DNA of 32,181 nucleotides from Bifidobacterium primatium (GCF_002802875.1 NZ_PEBI01000006.1:1-32181), one strand, 5' to 3'. Positions 22,831 through 29,851 are shown, numbered from the stretch's first letter. Translations and numbers: made by a program. The notes: generated from the sequence alone by a model not told the origin.

Positions 22831-22941
22831 CTAGATCTCCAATCCGTATTCCTCGTACAGGTGGTCCGTCCGGTATGGGCAGCGGCCCGTCGTGTCGAGC
22901 CGCGTGCCGCATACCGGACAGACACGGGGTTCGTCCCGCAT
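22831..22941 (-). CDS. Mini zinc-ribbon protein
   Basis: This 36-residue reading frame (MRDEPRVCPVCGTRLDTTGR, then CPYRTDHLYEEYGLEI) has CPVC and a third cysteine 12 residues on, a minimal zinc-knuckle-like arrangement. Its ATG shares one base with the SSB stop (TGATG) and it ends three bases before the nuclease start region. It is short, but coupling and the ordered cysteines make it credible. Confidence 0.5.
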   Translation of the reverse strand: MRDEPRVCPVCGTRLDTTGRCPYRTDHLYEEYGLEI

Positions 22942-23366
22942 CAGAAGTCCGGCTCCCCGAACCCGTTGTCCTGCGGCCCGCCCTGCCATTGGCCCGCCTG
23001 CTGCTGTGCGCCGGCGAAGCCCGCCGTGGGCGGCTGCCCCTTGCGCGAGTGCACGAAGCCGAGCGCCTGCGCGTACAGTCGCAGACTCGAGCCGTCGGTG
23101 CCGTCCTTCTTCTTGTAGAGGCGCTGCGACAGCAGCCCGTAGACCAGGACGCGCGACCCCTTGTGCACCCACGGCAGCTGGACGGCGGCAGACGGGGAGC
23201 ATTCCACCTCGACCCACATCGTGCCCTGGTCGACCCATTGGCGCGACTGGTCGTAGTAGCCCTGGTTCACGCCCACGCGGAACGTGGTGACGCTGTTGCC
23301 GTTGTTGAACGTGCGGGTGACGGGTTCGGCGCCCACGTTGCCCTGCAGGCAGGTGTTGACCGCCAT
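22941..23366 (-). CDS. ssb: Single-stranded DNA-binding protein
   Basis: The 141-residue protein is an OB-fold SSB: CLQGNVGAEPVTRTFNNGNS, VTTFRVGVNQGYYD, then W-containing strands (GTMWVEVECSPSAA) and KGSRVLVYGLLSQRLYKKKD. A glycine/glutamine-rich linker and an acidic tail ending GFGEPDF follow; in SSBs the final acidic hydrophobic end recruits partner proteins. It is encoded next to RecT and the exonuclease, forming a phage recombination and replication set. ATG 23366 overlaps the RecT stop (TGATG). Confidence 0.9.
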   Translation of the reverse strand: MAVNTCLQGNVGAEPVTRTFNNGNSVTTFRVGVNQGYYDQSRQWVDQGTMWVEVECSPSAAVQLPWVHKGSRVLVYGLLSQRLYKKKDGTDGSSLRLYAQALGFVHSRKGQPPTAGFAGAQQQAGQWQGGPQDNGFGEPDF

Positions 23367-24394
23367 CACTCACCGTCCTTCCGGGAACCGTGGGCGAGGT
23401 CGTCGAGCGTCCTGTCGAGTTCGGCCTCGGTGAGGGATTCGAACGAATCGACCTCACGGCCCACGACCTTGGAGATCGCGGCGAGCATCTCCCTCTCATC
23501 GGCCACGCCCAATGCCTTGAACCCGTTGACCACGTCGAAGCGTTTCGCATCCAACGCGGTGCCCGCGGCCGTCGCGTCGTATCCCCCGTCGTCCGGCGGG
23601 GCCGGCTGCACATCCACGACGTCCACGGGAGCGTCGTCGATGACGGGGCGGAACACGTCGGAATAGTCGGGCGTGGTCTCGTCGCTTGCGGCGGCGGCCT
23701 GTGCCTCCACGCTCACGGGCAGCCACTTGAACGAGCGGCGCACGACCGTCTTCAACGCCATGGCCTCGTAGTCCGTCCTCCACGGCCCCTTGTTGCCGGC
23801 GGGGCTGCGGCGCTTGACGGCCTCGACCTCGCTCTTGGTCATGTGCTCGAATACGAACCCGTCCGGCAGGAGCTGCGCGTTCACGAACACGTCCGTAAGG
23901 GTCTTCTCCGAGTGGGGCGCGTCCGGGTTGCGCCGGTATTTGAAGTGCTGGCCGGTCTCGTCCTCCCAGCATTCGAACTCGTCGCCCTCGTACACGGCCT
24001 GCGCGTGGATGCTCTTCAACTGGCCGCTGCGTCGGGCGAGGTCGATCATGCCCTTGTAGCCGAGGATGAACGTGGCCTCGCGCTGCCCCTTGAGGTTCTT
24101 GTTCCCATAGGGGAGGATGTAGGCGCGGCCGAGACCGTCGACCGACGAGGGCTCCAACCCCAATGCCGAGCATTTCATGAAGCATCCGAGAACCGACTCC
24201 ACCGAGCATTCCGCAAGCTTCGGCTCGCGGTTGATGGTGCTCAGGCACAGTTGGTAGAGACGCTGCGGACTGAGGTTGTTGCCGATGACCTGCTGGATGC
24301 GCGGCCACGACTTCTGCAATGTCTGCTTGAGCTGCTCCCTCGGGTTCATCTGAGTGAGCTGGCGGCCCTGCGTCGCCTGCGTGATCTGTCCCAT
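23366..24394 (-). CDS. recT: RecT-family single-strand annealing protein
   Basis: The 342-residue protein has the RecT core: SVESVLGCFMKCSALGLEPS, the LGRAYILPYGNK segment, FILGYKGMIDLARRSGQLKS, and SEKTLTDVFVNAQLLPDG followed by MTKSEVEAVKRRSPA with GPWRTDYEAMALKTVVRR. These are the classic RecT signatures for annealing complementary strands. About 100 C-terminal residues are acidic and probably disordered or SSB-interacting. GGAGG lies seven bases before ATG 24394. It works with the YqaJ exonuclease two genes upstream. Confidence 0.93.
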   Translation of the reverse strand: MGQITQATQGRQLTQMNPREQLKQTLQKSWPRIQQVIGNNLSPQRLYQLCLSTINREPKLAECSVESVLGCFMKCSALGLEPSSVDGLGRAYILPYGNKNLKGQREATFILGYKGMIDLARRSGQLKSIHAQAVYEGDEFECWEDETGQHFKYRRNPDAPHSEKTLTDVFVNAQLLPDGFVFEHMTKSEVEAVKRRSPAGNKGPWRTDYEAMALKTVVRRSFKWLPVSVEAQAAAASDETTPDYSDVFRPVIDDAPVDVVDVQPAPPDDGGYDATAAGTALDAKRFDVVNGFKALGVADEREMLAAISKVVGREVDSFESLTEAELDRTLDDLAHGSRKDGE

Positions 24395-24396
24395 GG

Positions 24397-24807
24397 TCAG
24401 TCCTCCATATCGTCGTTCTTGTCCGTCTCGAGGATCCGGCACAGCAGTCCGCGCCTGTCGGCGACCGTCTGCAGCCGTTTCTCCGCCTCCTGTCGCGCCT
24501 CCTCGAGCTGGCGGAACAGGGGGGCCGCGATGACGCTCAGCTCCAAGTCGGACAGCGGGAACACGATCACGTCCTTGTCGCCGGTGAACGCGGAGGAGCG
24601 GATGGTCGGCATTCCCCAGCTGCTGGCCATCGCCTCGATGACGCTCACCACGGTCCGCTCGCCGTTGCTGGCGATGTCCATCACCCTGCCGACGATCACG
24701 GTCGCGTCGCCGCCGTTCTCCTCGATACGCTTGTAGACGTCGCCCCTGTGCAGGGTCTGCACGCGGGTGACGGCCGCCGCCGTCTCCACGAGATTCTTGA
24801 TTTCCAT
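24397..24807 (-). CDS. Hypothetical protein between exonuclease and RecT
   Basis: This 136-residue protein has a beta-rich middle (GGDATVIVGRVMDIASNGER, then VIVFPLSDLELSVIAAPLF) and a helical C-terminus with coiled-coil character (RQLEEARQEAEKRLQTVADR). It sits between the exonuclease and annealing protein genes, so a role in recombination is likely by position. No family recognised. Confidence 0.6.
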   Translation of the reverse strand: MEIKNLVETAAAVTRVQTLHRGDVYKRIEENGGDATVIVGRVMDIASNGERTVVSVIEAMASSWGMPTIRSSAFTGDKDVIVFPLSDLELSVIAAPLFRQLEEARQEAEKRLQTVADRRGLLCRILETDKNDDMED

Positions 24808-24810
24808 GGC

Positions 24811-25794
24811 CTAGTTCCTTTCGTTGAGTGGTTTGACGGCGAACCGTCGCTGGTCGTATGCTTCCTTCGCCGGCCGTGCCGGCTGCGCCTTGAAGTGGAC
24901 GGTGTGGTAACCGGCCTTCCAGCCGCCGGAGACGAGACCCTCGCGGCCGGCGCCTACCATCGCCTTCAAACGCTCGCCTATCTTCGCCTTCGCCTTCCTG
25001 GCGTCCGTTTCGGCGTGCGCGTAGGAGTCGTAGAGCGCGGCCAACTGGTCGAAGTCCGTGTCCTCGACCTGCTCGTAGCCTTCCGGATACGGCGGCTTGG
25101 ACTGCACGAGGTCCACGTCCGTGCCGGTGAGGGCGGGCATGTCGTCCCGCTGCACGTATCCCCAGAACTCCTCGGCCGCGTCGATGACGGTCGTGATGTC
25201 GGTCTCGTCGCGTTCGAACCGGACCTCGACCGGCTCCGACTCGCCGATGTCCGCGTAGAAATACCCCCACGTGAAGCCGGTCACGGCCATGTAGTGCGTG
25301 ACCTGCGCCATGTAGTAGTCGGGCGCCACGATGTTCCCGTCGTCGTCATGCCAGTCGGTGCGGCCGCGGTTCGCGTTCGTGGTCTTGATCTCGAGCACGC
25401 CCCACGAGTCCGTGGCCTCGTCATGGATGAATCCGTCGAGCGACGCGTGCATGACCGGATGCGTCCTGGACACGAGGCTGATGTCGGTGCCGTCGATGAC
25501 GGTCCATTCGGGGTGCAGGCGGCGGAAGCGGCGACGCAGCTCGCCTTCCAGCGCGTTGCCCTTGACCACGGCCCACTTGTCGCCGATGTCCTCGGGCGTG
25601 CGGCGGCCGGTCTTCTCCAGCCACAGTTCGTACGGTGTCGAAAACGGGTTGAGACCGAGGATCGTCGACATGTCCGAGCCGCCGACTCCGTGGCGACGCT
25701 GTTCGAGCCATGCGGCATGACGCTCCGCCCTGGTGCGCTGTTTGAAGCGGACGAGCTCGAACATGTCGGTGCTTTTCAGCGTGACGCGTGTCAT
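24811..25794 (-). CDS. YqaJ-type phage exonuclease
   Basis: The 327-residue protein carries the YqaJ/lambda-exonuclease fold. HGVGGSDMSTILGLNPFSTP lies at about 35-54, HASLDGFI has catalytic aspartate at about 120, and VLEIKTT has glutamate 135 and lysine 137. PDYYMAQVTHYMAVTGFTWG follows. It would degrade one strand of linear DNA and hand the product to RecT. The start at 25794 comes from a four-base overlap (ATGA) with the upstream membrane protein gene; the longer open frame is a shadow. Confidence 0.92.
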   Translation of the reverse strand: MTRVTLKSTDMFELVRFKQRTRAERHAAWLEQRRHGVGGSDMSTILGLNPFSTPYELWLEKTGRRTPEDIGDKWAVVKGNALEGELRRRFRRLHPEWTVIDGTDISLVSRTHPVMHASLDGFIHDEATDSWGVLEIKTTNANRGRTDWHDDDGNIVAPDYYMAQVTHYMAVTGFTWGYFYADIGESEPVEVRFERDETDITTVIDAAEEFWGYVQRDDMPALTGTDVDLVQSKPPYPEGYEQVEDTDFDQLAALYDSYAHAETDARKAKAKIGERLKAMVGAGREGLVSGGWKAGYHTVHFKAQPARPAKEAYDQRRFAVKPLNERN

Positions 25795-26060
25795 CGGTCG
25801 CCGTCCTCTCCCCCGTCGTCTCGTCGGTCGTGGCCGAGGGCCGCGTACCAGAGGAACGGCACGATCAGGGCGAGCAGGAGCGTGCCGGTGACCATCCACT
25901 GGGGCGTGCCGGTCCCGAGGGGTGCGGGCAGTCGGTCGTGGGTGGTGCAGAACGATACGAGCCATCCCTCGAGGAACGTGAGGGCGAGGAGGATTCCGCC
26001 GCGCACGCCTGCGGTGAGGGTGAGGCCGCGTTTGGGCCAGTTGCGGATGTGCTGTGGCAT
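25791..26060 (-). CDS. Small membrane protein with two transmembrane segments
   Basis: This 89-residue protein has two hydrophobic segments, GVRGGILLALTFLEGWLVSF and MVTGTLLLALIVPFLWYAAL, and a charged C-terminus (GHDRRDDGGEDGDR). Its ATG overlaps the preceding stop (TGATG) and its end overlaps the exonuclease start. Function unknown; membrane proteins are unusual within a recombination cluster. Confidence 0.65.
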   Translation of the reverse strand: MPQHIRNWPKRGLTLTAGVRGGILLALTFLEGWLVSFCTTHDRLPAPLGTGTPQWMVTGTLLLALIVPFLWYAALGHDRRDDGGEDGDR

Positions 26061-26320
26061 CACTCCCCCTTCCTGACGGCCATGTCGAACGCCCACGGGC
26101 AGCCGACGCCGACGGCGCGCAGAACGCTGCGGTCGCTTTCGGTGAGCCATGTCGTTCCGTTGTTCGACATGACGGCGTGCACGCGGAACGCGATCATGCG
26201 CGCGGGGTCGGTCAGATGGTGGAGGAACACGATGTCGCCGGGCGCCACCTTGCCGATGTCGTCGATGATGTCGTTGACCGCCGTGTCGATGATGGGCAGC
26301 CACGGGTTCGATGCGTTCAC
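26060..26320 (-). CDS. Small hypothetical protein
   Basis: This 86-residue protein starts at GTG 26320, overlapping the previous stop by four bases (GTGA). Segments IGKVAPGDIVFLHHLTDPAR and AFRVHAVMSNNGTTWLTES suggest a small beta-barrel-like fold. No family recognised. Confidence 0.55.
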   Translation of the reverse strand: MNASNPWLPIIDTAVNDIIDDIGKVAPGDIVFLHHLTDPARMIAFRVHAVMSNNGTTWLTESDRSVLRAVGVGCPWAFDMAVRKGE

Positions 26321-26631
26321 TCGTCCGCCTCCTTGTCGAAAGTGTCGATCGCCTGCATGGTGTTGATGTTGAGCCGGCCGCTCATGGCGACGGCGAGCAG
26401 GCTGATCGCGCCCAATGTGTCGAGGTCGCCGTTGAAGGTGAGCTGGAGGCGGTTGCCGTGGTGGGCGGTGAGGGTGAGGTCGCCGACCGTCTGCGCGTGG
26501 CCGTCGCGTTCGTAGACGAGGCTGAGGTTCACGTCGCTGTGGTTGTCGGCGAACAGGATGCGGGCGGCGAGGTCGAGCATTCGCCGCTCGTCCCTCTCGT
26601 CCTGTCGGCTGCTAGGCTTGGTTGTTGACAT
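26317..26631 (-). CDS. Hypothetical early protein, paralogue of the 19361..19660 gene
   Basis: This 104-residue protein has LSLVYERDGHAQTVGDLTLT followed by TAHHGNRLQLTFNGDLDTLG and a leucine-rich helix. The protein at 19361..19660 shares the S-x-x-YERDG turn, the following strand, and the C-terminal helix, so they appear to be duplicated genes at opposite ends of the early run. It opens a new run of coupled genes after a 252-base leader. AGGA lies about ten bases before the ATG. Confidence 0.6.
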   Translation of the reverse strand: MSTTKPSSRQDERDERRMLDLAARILFADNHSDVNLSLVYERDGHAQTVGDLTLTAHHGNRLQLTFNGDLDTLGAISLLAVAMSGRLNINTMQAIDTFDKEADE

Positions 26632-26883
26632 GGGGTATGTCCTTTCGTGTCATGGCATCCTTCGCACTGGTCCTGCGGGGATGCCGTTTTTCGTTTATGG
26701 GGCAGGGGACGCCGGCCGGCAGGGGCCTCGGATGGTTAATCCGGAGTGGATTATTGACTGACTGTTCCAAGGCTTCCCCGACGGCCCAAGCCGGCCGACG
26801 CTCCCTGTTATCGCGTGTTTATGCTCCCGTCGGAGCCTCGCCCGCCGCCCGTGAGGCTTGAGTACGCATGGGCGGCGGGAAGC
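26632..26883 (-). promoter_or_regulatory. Structured 252-base leader between two early gene groups
   Basis: No gene is seen. On the minus strand four segments interleave: CCCGCCGCCC (26879-26870) pairs with 26850-26841, and AGCCTC (26858-26853) pairs with 26839-26834, compatible with a pseudoknot or two alternative hairpins. Further on are taatcc/ggatta half-sites (26737-26742, 26748-26753) and a ggcatcc/ggatgcc stem (26654-26660, 26679-26685). A terminator with conditional read-through, or an attenuator, would fit; no confident promoter is visible. Confidence 0.4.
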
Positions 26884-27069
26884 TTATTGGTGGTCGCCCA
26901 TGTATTCGTGGATCGACTGGACGCTGACCAGGCGGATGCGGCCGCCGCGTTCCTTGCGGCTGCGCAGCTTGCCGGCGCGGATGAGCCGGCGCGTGAACTC
27001 GTCGTCCTTCATGCCGAGCATGAGGGTGGCGGTGTGCAAGGGTACGGCGATGGGCGTGATGTCGCTCAT
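26884..27069 (-). CDS. Small helix-turn-helix protein (excisionase/MerR-like)
   Basis: This 61-residue protein (MSDITPIAVPLHTATLMLGM, then KDDEFTRRLIRAGKLRSRKE, GGRIRLVSVQSIHEYMGDHQ) has the layout of AlpA/excisionase-like DNA-binding proteins, with a short winged-helix and a final helix. It overlaps the upstream gene by four bases. A regulator or excisionase early in the lytic operon is plausible. Confidence 0.55.
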   Translation of the reverse strand: MSDITPIAVPLHTATLMLGMKDDEFTRRLIRAGKLRSRKERGGRIRLVSVQSIHEYMGDHQ

Positions 27070-27341
27070 GATTCCGGCTCCTTCTCCTTGCCGGCGATCA
27101 GGCCGGTGATGATGGTCATGAGGTTCCGCAAATCGGTCTTGGTGAGATGGTCGAGGGTGATGGTGACCATGTCGTCGGCAAGATTGGGGTCCGTACTGGG
27201 TATGAGCTGCTTGACCTGCAGGCCGGCGACGAACGGGTATCCGCCTGATTCGGCCTCGTGCCGCCGGTAGGCGGCTACGCTCGACCAGTCGTCCATCACA
27301 TACCTGAGTCCGTCATTGACCCGTTGAATCTGTCCACTCAT
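27066..27341 (-). CDS. Small hypothetical early protein
   Basis: This 91-residue protein (MSGQIQRVNDGLRYVMDDWS) ends in a helix TDLRNLMTIITGLIAGKEKE. It overlaps both neighbours by four bases, in the first genes read from the leftward promoter. The C-terminal half weakly recalls the proteins at 19361 and 26317 in length and helix position. No known family recognised. Confidence 0.55.
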   Translation of the reverse strand: MSGQIQRVNDGLRYVMDDWSSVAAYRRHEAESGGYPFVAGLQVKQLIPSTDPNLADDMVTITLDHLTKTDLRNLMTIITGLIAGKEKEPES

Positions 27342-27637
27342 TGCTTCGTCTCCTTGTGGTTGAGGGTGGCTGTAGCGGCGGCAAGCGCCGGCTCGGCAGA
27401 AGCCTCACCGGAGAGAACGCTTCTAGACGCCGCCAAGGCGACCAGCTGCCAGACCGACATTCCCAAGAAGGTGGCTACGACCTCCAGCTCTCCGAACGAC
27501 CATGACTTCTCATTGGCGAAACGCTGATATAGGTTGCGGCGATTGATATTAAGGCGGTTGGCCAGCCCGTTCTTGGTTTTCTTCTGAGCGGCGAGCTCCG
27601 CTTCAATCGTCTGAGACATGCATTCTTGAGCCGACAT
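27338..27637 (-). CDS. Cro-like helix-turn-helix regulator
   Basis: The 99-residue protein has an XRE-type helix-turn-helix in KKTKNGLANRLNINRRNLYQ (about residues 20-40) followed by RFANEKSWSFGELEVVATFL. It is the first gene of the leftward early operon, where Cro-like repressors sit opposite the maintenance repressor. AAAGGAGG about seven bases before ATG 27637 supports the start; an ATG at 27619 is the alternative. The three operators lie directly upstream and are candidate targets. Its DNA is more AT-rich than the structural genes. Confidence 0.7.
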   Translation of the reverse strand: MSAQECMSQTIEAELAAQKKTKNGLANRLNINRRNLYQRFANEKSWSFGELEVVATFLGMSVWQLVALAASRSVLSGEASAEPALAAATATLNHKETKQ

Positions 27638-27654
27638 CAGCAGCCCTCCTTTCT

Positions 27655-27670
27655 AGCTCATTTGCGCTAA
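27655..27670. promoter_or_regulatory. Operator site O1
   Basis: The sequence agctcatttgcgctaa matches the pattern shared by three sites in the divergent control region. It lies at the predicted start point of the leftward transcript. Confidence 0.6.
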
Positions 27671-27675
27671 TCCTG

Positions 27676-27704
27676 ATTAAACACGCCCCTCGGCAATCTG
27701 TCAA
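27676..27704 (-). promoter_or_regulatory. Leftward early promoter (pL-like)
   Basis: A perfect -35 TTGACA (27704-27699) is followed after 17 bases by TTTAAT (27681-27676), five of six matches to the -10. The -35 overlaps operator O2 and the expected start point falls at O1, so repressor bound to either site would block it. Confidence 0.8.
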
Positions 27705-27718
27705 CTCATATGAGTTAG
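27703..27718. promoter_or_regulatory. Operator site O2, containing a perfect palindrome
   Basis: The site contains the 14-base perfect palindrome aactcatatgagtt (27704-27717 approximately) and overlaps the -35 of the leftward promoter. It is the most symmetric of the three sites and may be bound most tightly. Confidence 0.7.
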
Positions 27719-27730
27719 TCGGCGTGTCGT

Positions 27731-27763
27731 TTGGGCTGCAAAAAATCTCATATGCGTTAAACT
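27731..27763 (+). promoter_or_regulatory. Possible rightward repressor promoter (leaderless)
   Basis: A TTAAAC element (27757-27762) ends seven bases before the repressor ATG and no Shine-Dalgarno is present, which suggests a leaderless transcript. A TTGGGC at 27731-27736 is a poor -35 at a 20-base spacing. Operator O3 overlaps the region, consistent with autoregulation. Confidence 0.4.
27745..27760. promoter_or_regulatory. Operator site O3
   Basis: The sequence atctcatatgcgttaa shares the ctcat-tg-g-taa core with O1 and O2. It lies over the presumed promoter of the repressor gene. Spacings between sites are 48 and 42 bases. Confidence 0.6.
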
Positions 27764-27769
27764 TGGCGC

Positions 27770-28186
27770 ATGGTACGAAATAGCGAACTCCCAGAAATTG
27801 GCCAGTCATCAAAGCTTCTCGCCATGCGAGTCCGGTCCCTCATTGAAGAGAAAGACCTGTCTCAAACGGAGATTGGAGCAATCATCGGAAGGGCCCAGTC
27901 TTATGCATCACTGCGGATTAAAGGACTAAAGTCCTGGACCATAGAAGAGCTCGACCAGCTGGCGCCGATCCTTGGTTATCGAGATGCCTTCGCTCTTATC
28001 GCCGCCTGCCGCCCCGAATCCGACTCCCCCGCCCCCCTGCCGGACGCCGACGACGGTGTCGACTTGGATGAGGTCGCGGCCGTCGAGCAGGCGAAGGTCG
28101 ATGCGGTGCTCGCGAAGCTGCGCCGCGACGACACCCTGCTCGCCGCCAAGCACGACCCCCACAAACACGACCCCGACATCGACTGA
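27770..28186 (+). CDS. Phage maintenance repressor (XRE-type HTH)
   Basis: This 138-residue protein has a helix-turn-helix in LSQTEIGAIIGRAQSYASLR (about residues 30-49) followed by KGLKSWTIEELDQLAPILGY. It is the first gene of the rightward lysogeny operon, divergent from the Cro-like gene, with an ImmA-type protease two genes on. These facts identify it as the immunity repressor. The C-terminal half (about 80-138) is acidic, helical and probably dimerising; there is no LexA-like peptidase domain, which fits a system where a separate protease relieves repression. No ribosome-binding site is seen, consistent with leaderless translation. Confidence 0.7.
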   Translation: MVRNSELPEIGQSSKLLAMRVRSLIEEKDLSQTEIGAIIGRAQSYASLRIKGLKSWTIEELDQLAPILGYRDAFALIAACRPESDSPAPLPDADDGVDLDEVAAVEQAKVDAVLAKLRRDDTLLAAKHDPHKHDPDID

Positions 28187-28224
28187 CAAGGGCAATGGAC
28201 ACATCACAGGAAAAGGCACACCAT

Positions 28225-29259
28225 ATGAGCAAGGAACACGCACTCACCCCGGAGCAGGAACGGACCTGCGAACGCCTGCTGGACAAGTCGCAGGAGGCGT
28301 TCATCCTCGCCATAGAACTGTTCAACCGCCCTACCATCCGGTACAGGGTCGAGGGGTGCGCGTTCTTCCTGTGCAATGCGTGGGAGCTGATGCTCAAGGC
28401 GTACATCGCCAAACGTGACGGGTACCGGGCCATCTTCTATCCGGGGAACAACCGCACCCTCGCATTGGAGGACTGCCTGAAGAAGGTCATGACGAACGAC
28501 AAGGATCCGGTACGCGCCAACGTCGAGTCCATCGGGGAGCTGCGTAACACGAGCACGCATTTCGTGGTCGAGGAGTACGAGATCACCTACGGCCCGATAT
28601 TCCAAGCGAACATCCGGAACTACGACGACCGGCTACGCACCTACCACGGCATCGAGATATGCGACCGCATCCCCGACAACTATCTTGTGCTGTCGGTCAA
28701 CCGCACCGACCTCGATGGCCAGTCCATCCGAGCGAAGTACACGCCGGAGGTGGCGGAGCGGCTCCTGTCCACGCAAAACGCCATCGATGCGCGTTCGGCG
28801 GAGGAGTCGAATATGAAATATGCGGCGTATTTCCGGACCGAGTTCATGCTTTCGAAGAAGGACGGCATCCCGATTCGCGTGGACAATTCGGCCGACTCCA
28901 CGGCGAGGATAATCAGCAGGACCGTGGACCCGACGCAGCGGTACCCGTTCCGCATGAAGGAGGTGCTTTCGCTCGTCAACAGACAGCTGCGGAAGCGCCA
29001 TATACGGTTCACGTCGAGGGGCGATCAGGACGCGCGGTTCAACAACTGGCATTTCAGTCTTTTCTCGAAATGCTATGGGATGAAGCAGGACGAGCGTTTC
29101 GCGTTCAACCGGGCGTCCCCGGCCGAAAACCGCGCGGGCCATCCATACTACATCTATTCGAATGCGACCGTCGACTTCATCGTCGGCGAGATAGCGAAGG
29201 ACCCCGAGCACATCGTGGAGAAGCTCAACCGCAAGGTACAGGGCCGGAAGCATGACTGA
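28225..29259 (+). CDS. DUF3644 protein with HEPN-like RNxxxH motif, candidate defence or toxin protein
   Basis: The 344-residue protein begins the recognisable domain with LLDKSQEAFILAIELFNRPT and continues GCAFFLCNAWELMLKAYIAK, the familiar start of DUF3644 proteins. ELRNTSTHF near residues 106-113 gives R107-N-T-S-T-H112, the R-x4-H arrangement (with polar N after R) of HEPN ribonucleases. The C-terminal half has a region with RQLRKRHIRFTSRGDQDARF that may bind nucleic acid. I start it at ATG 28225, eight bases after AGGAAAAGG; ATG 28195 would translate that site. Being expressed with the repressor in lysogens fits an anti-phage moron. Activity is inferred. Confidence 0.75.
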   Translation: MSKEHALTPEQERTCERLLDKSQEAFILAIELFNRPTIRYRVEGCAFFLCNAWELMLKAYIAKRDGYRAIFYPGNNRTLALEDCLKKVMTNDKDPVRANVESIGELRNTSTHFVVEEYEITYGPIFQANIRNYDDRLRTYHGIEICDRIPDNYLVLSVNRTDLDGQSIRAKYTPEVAERLLSTQNAIDARSAEESNMKYAAYFRTEFMLSKKDGIPIRVDNSADSTARIISRTVDPTQRYPFRMKEVLSLVNRQLRKRHIRFTSRGDQDARFNNWHFSLFSKCYGMKQDERFAFNRASPAENRAGHPYYIYSNATVDFIVGEIAKDPEHIVEKLNRKVQGRKHD

Positions 29260-29347
29260 AGGCCAACCCCAGGAGCAAAGGAATTCTCGACCATATGTCT
29301 TACTCCCATTCGGGAACCCAGCTGTAATCCACTCAAGTTGGCCTTCA
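29257..29347. repeat. 11-base perfect inverted repeat around the start region of the ImmA-like gene
   Basis: TGAAGGCCAAC (29257-29267) is inverted at 29337-29347. The 69 bases between are more AT-rich and contain no clear gene. The structure lies between the DUF3644 stop and the probable ImmA start at 29387 and could be a hairpin in the mRNA, or the scar of an inserted segment. Confidence 0.55.
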
Positions 29348-29386
29348 ACCGTCAGAGTACACGACGAGAAAGCCTCAGGCAAGAAA

Positions 29387-29851
29387 ATGTTCCAGACGAT
29401 GGACGCCCATATGGACACGGCATGCATCCCATATCACCGTCATATCGCGTTCTCCCCGCACGTGACGTATGGGCGGCTGCGGAGGATGCTGTACACGGCG
29501 GCGCCGTCGCTCACGGTCGCGTCCGCGATCCTGCCCGATGATCTGGCGGGCGTGTACGACGACGAGACGGAGACCATCCTCATCGACCGGCGCATGACGT
29601 GGCGTCGCAAACGATGCACGCTCGTGCATGAGCTGGTGCATTGGATGCACCGCGACCCCGGATGCGGCAGCGTGTACGGCACGGCCCGCGAGCGCCGGTG
29701 CAGGAGGGAGACCGCATTGCTGCTGGTCGACCCCGTCGAACTGGCGACGGCGGAGCGCATGTACGACGGCGACATGTGGCTCATGGGCGACGCGTTGGAA
29801 GTGACGACGGACATATTGGAGGACTGGCGTCGGATACTGCACGGCGAGTGA
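29387..29851 (+). CDS. ImmA/IrrE-family metallopeptidase
   Basis: The product (154 residues from ATG 29387) has the zinc protease motif HELVHWMHRD at 81-90, preceded by DDETETILIDRRMTWRRKRC, the classic ImmA/IrrE arrangement, and a final part (RERRCRRETALLLVDPVELA) that matches the family's C-terminal half. ImmA-type proteases cleave or inactivate phage and ICE repressors on induction. The frame is open back to 29252, but that segment contains the inverted repeat and AGGCAAG precedes 29387, so I prefer the later start. It follows the repressor and DUF3644 genes in one operon. Confidence 0.8.
   Translation: MFQTMDAHMDTACIPYHRHIAFSPHVTYGRLRRMLYTAAPSLTVASAILPDDLAGVYDDETETILIDRRMTWRRKRCTLVHELVHWMHRDPGCGSVYGTARERRCRRETALLLVDPVELATAERMYDGDMWLMGDALEVTTDILEDWRRILHGE

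Noticed and set aside
27603-27812. 69-codon frame spanning the divergent promoter region on the minus strand
   Set aside because: It covers the promoters and operators, has no ribosome-binding site and no recognisable protein pattern.
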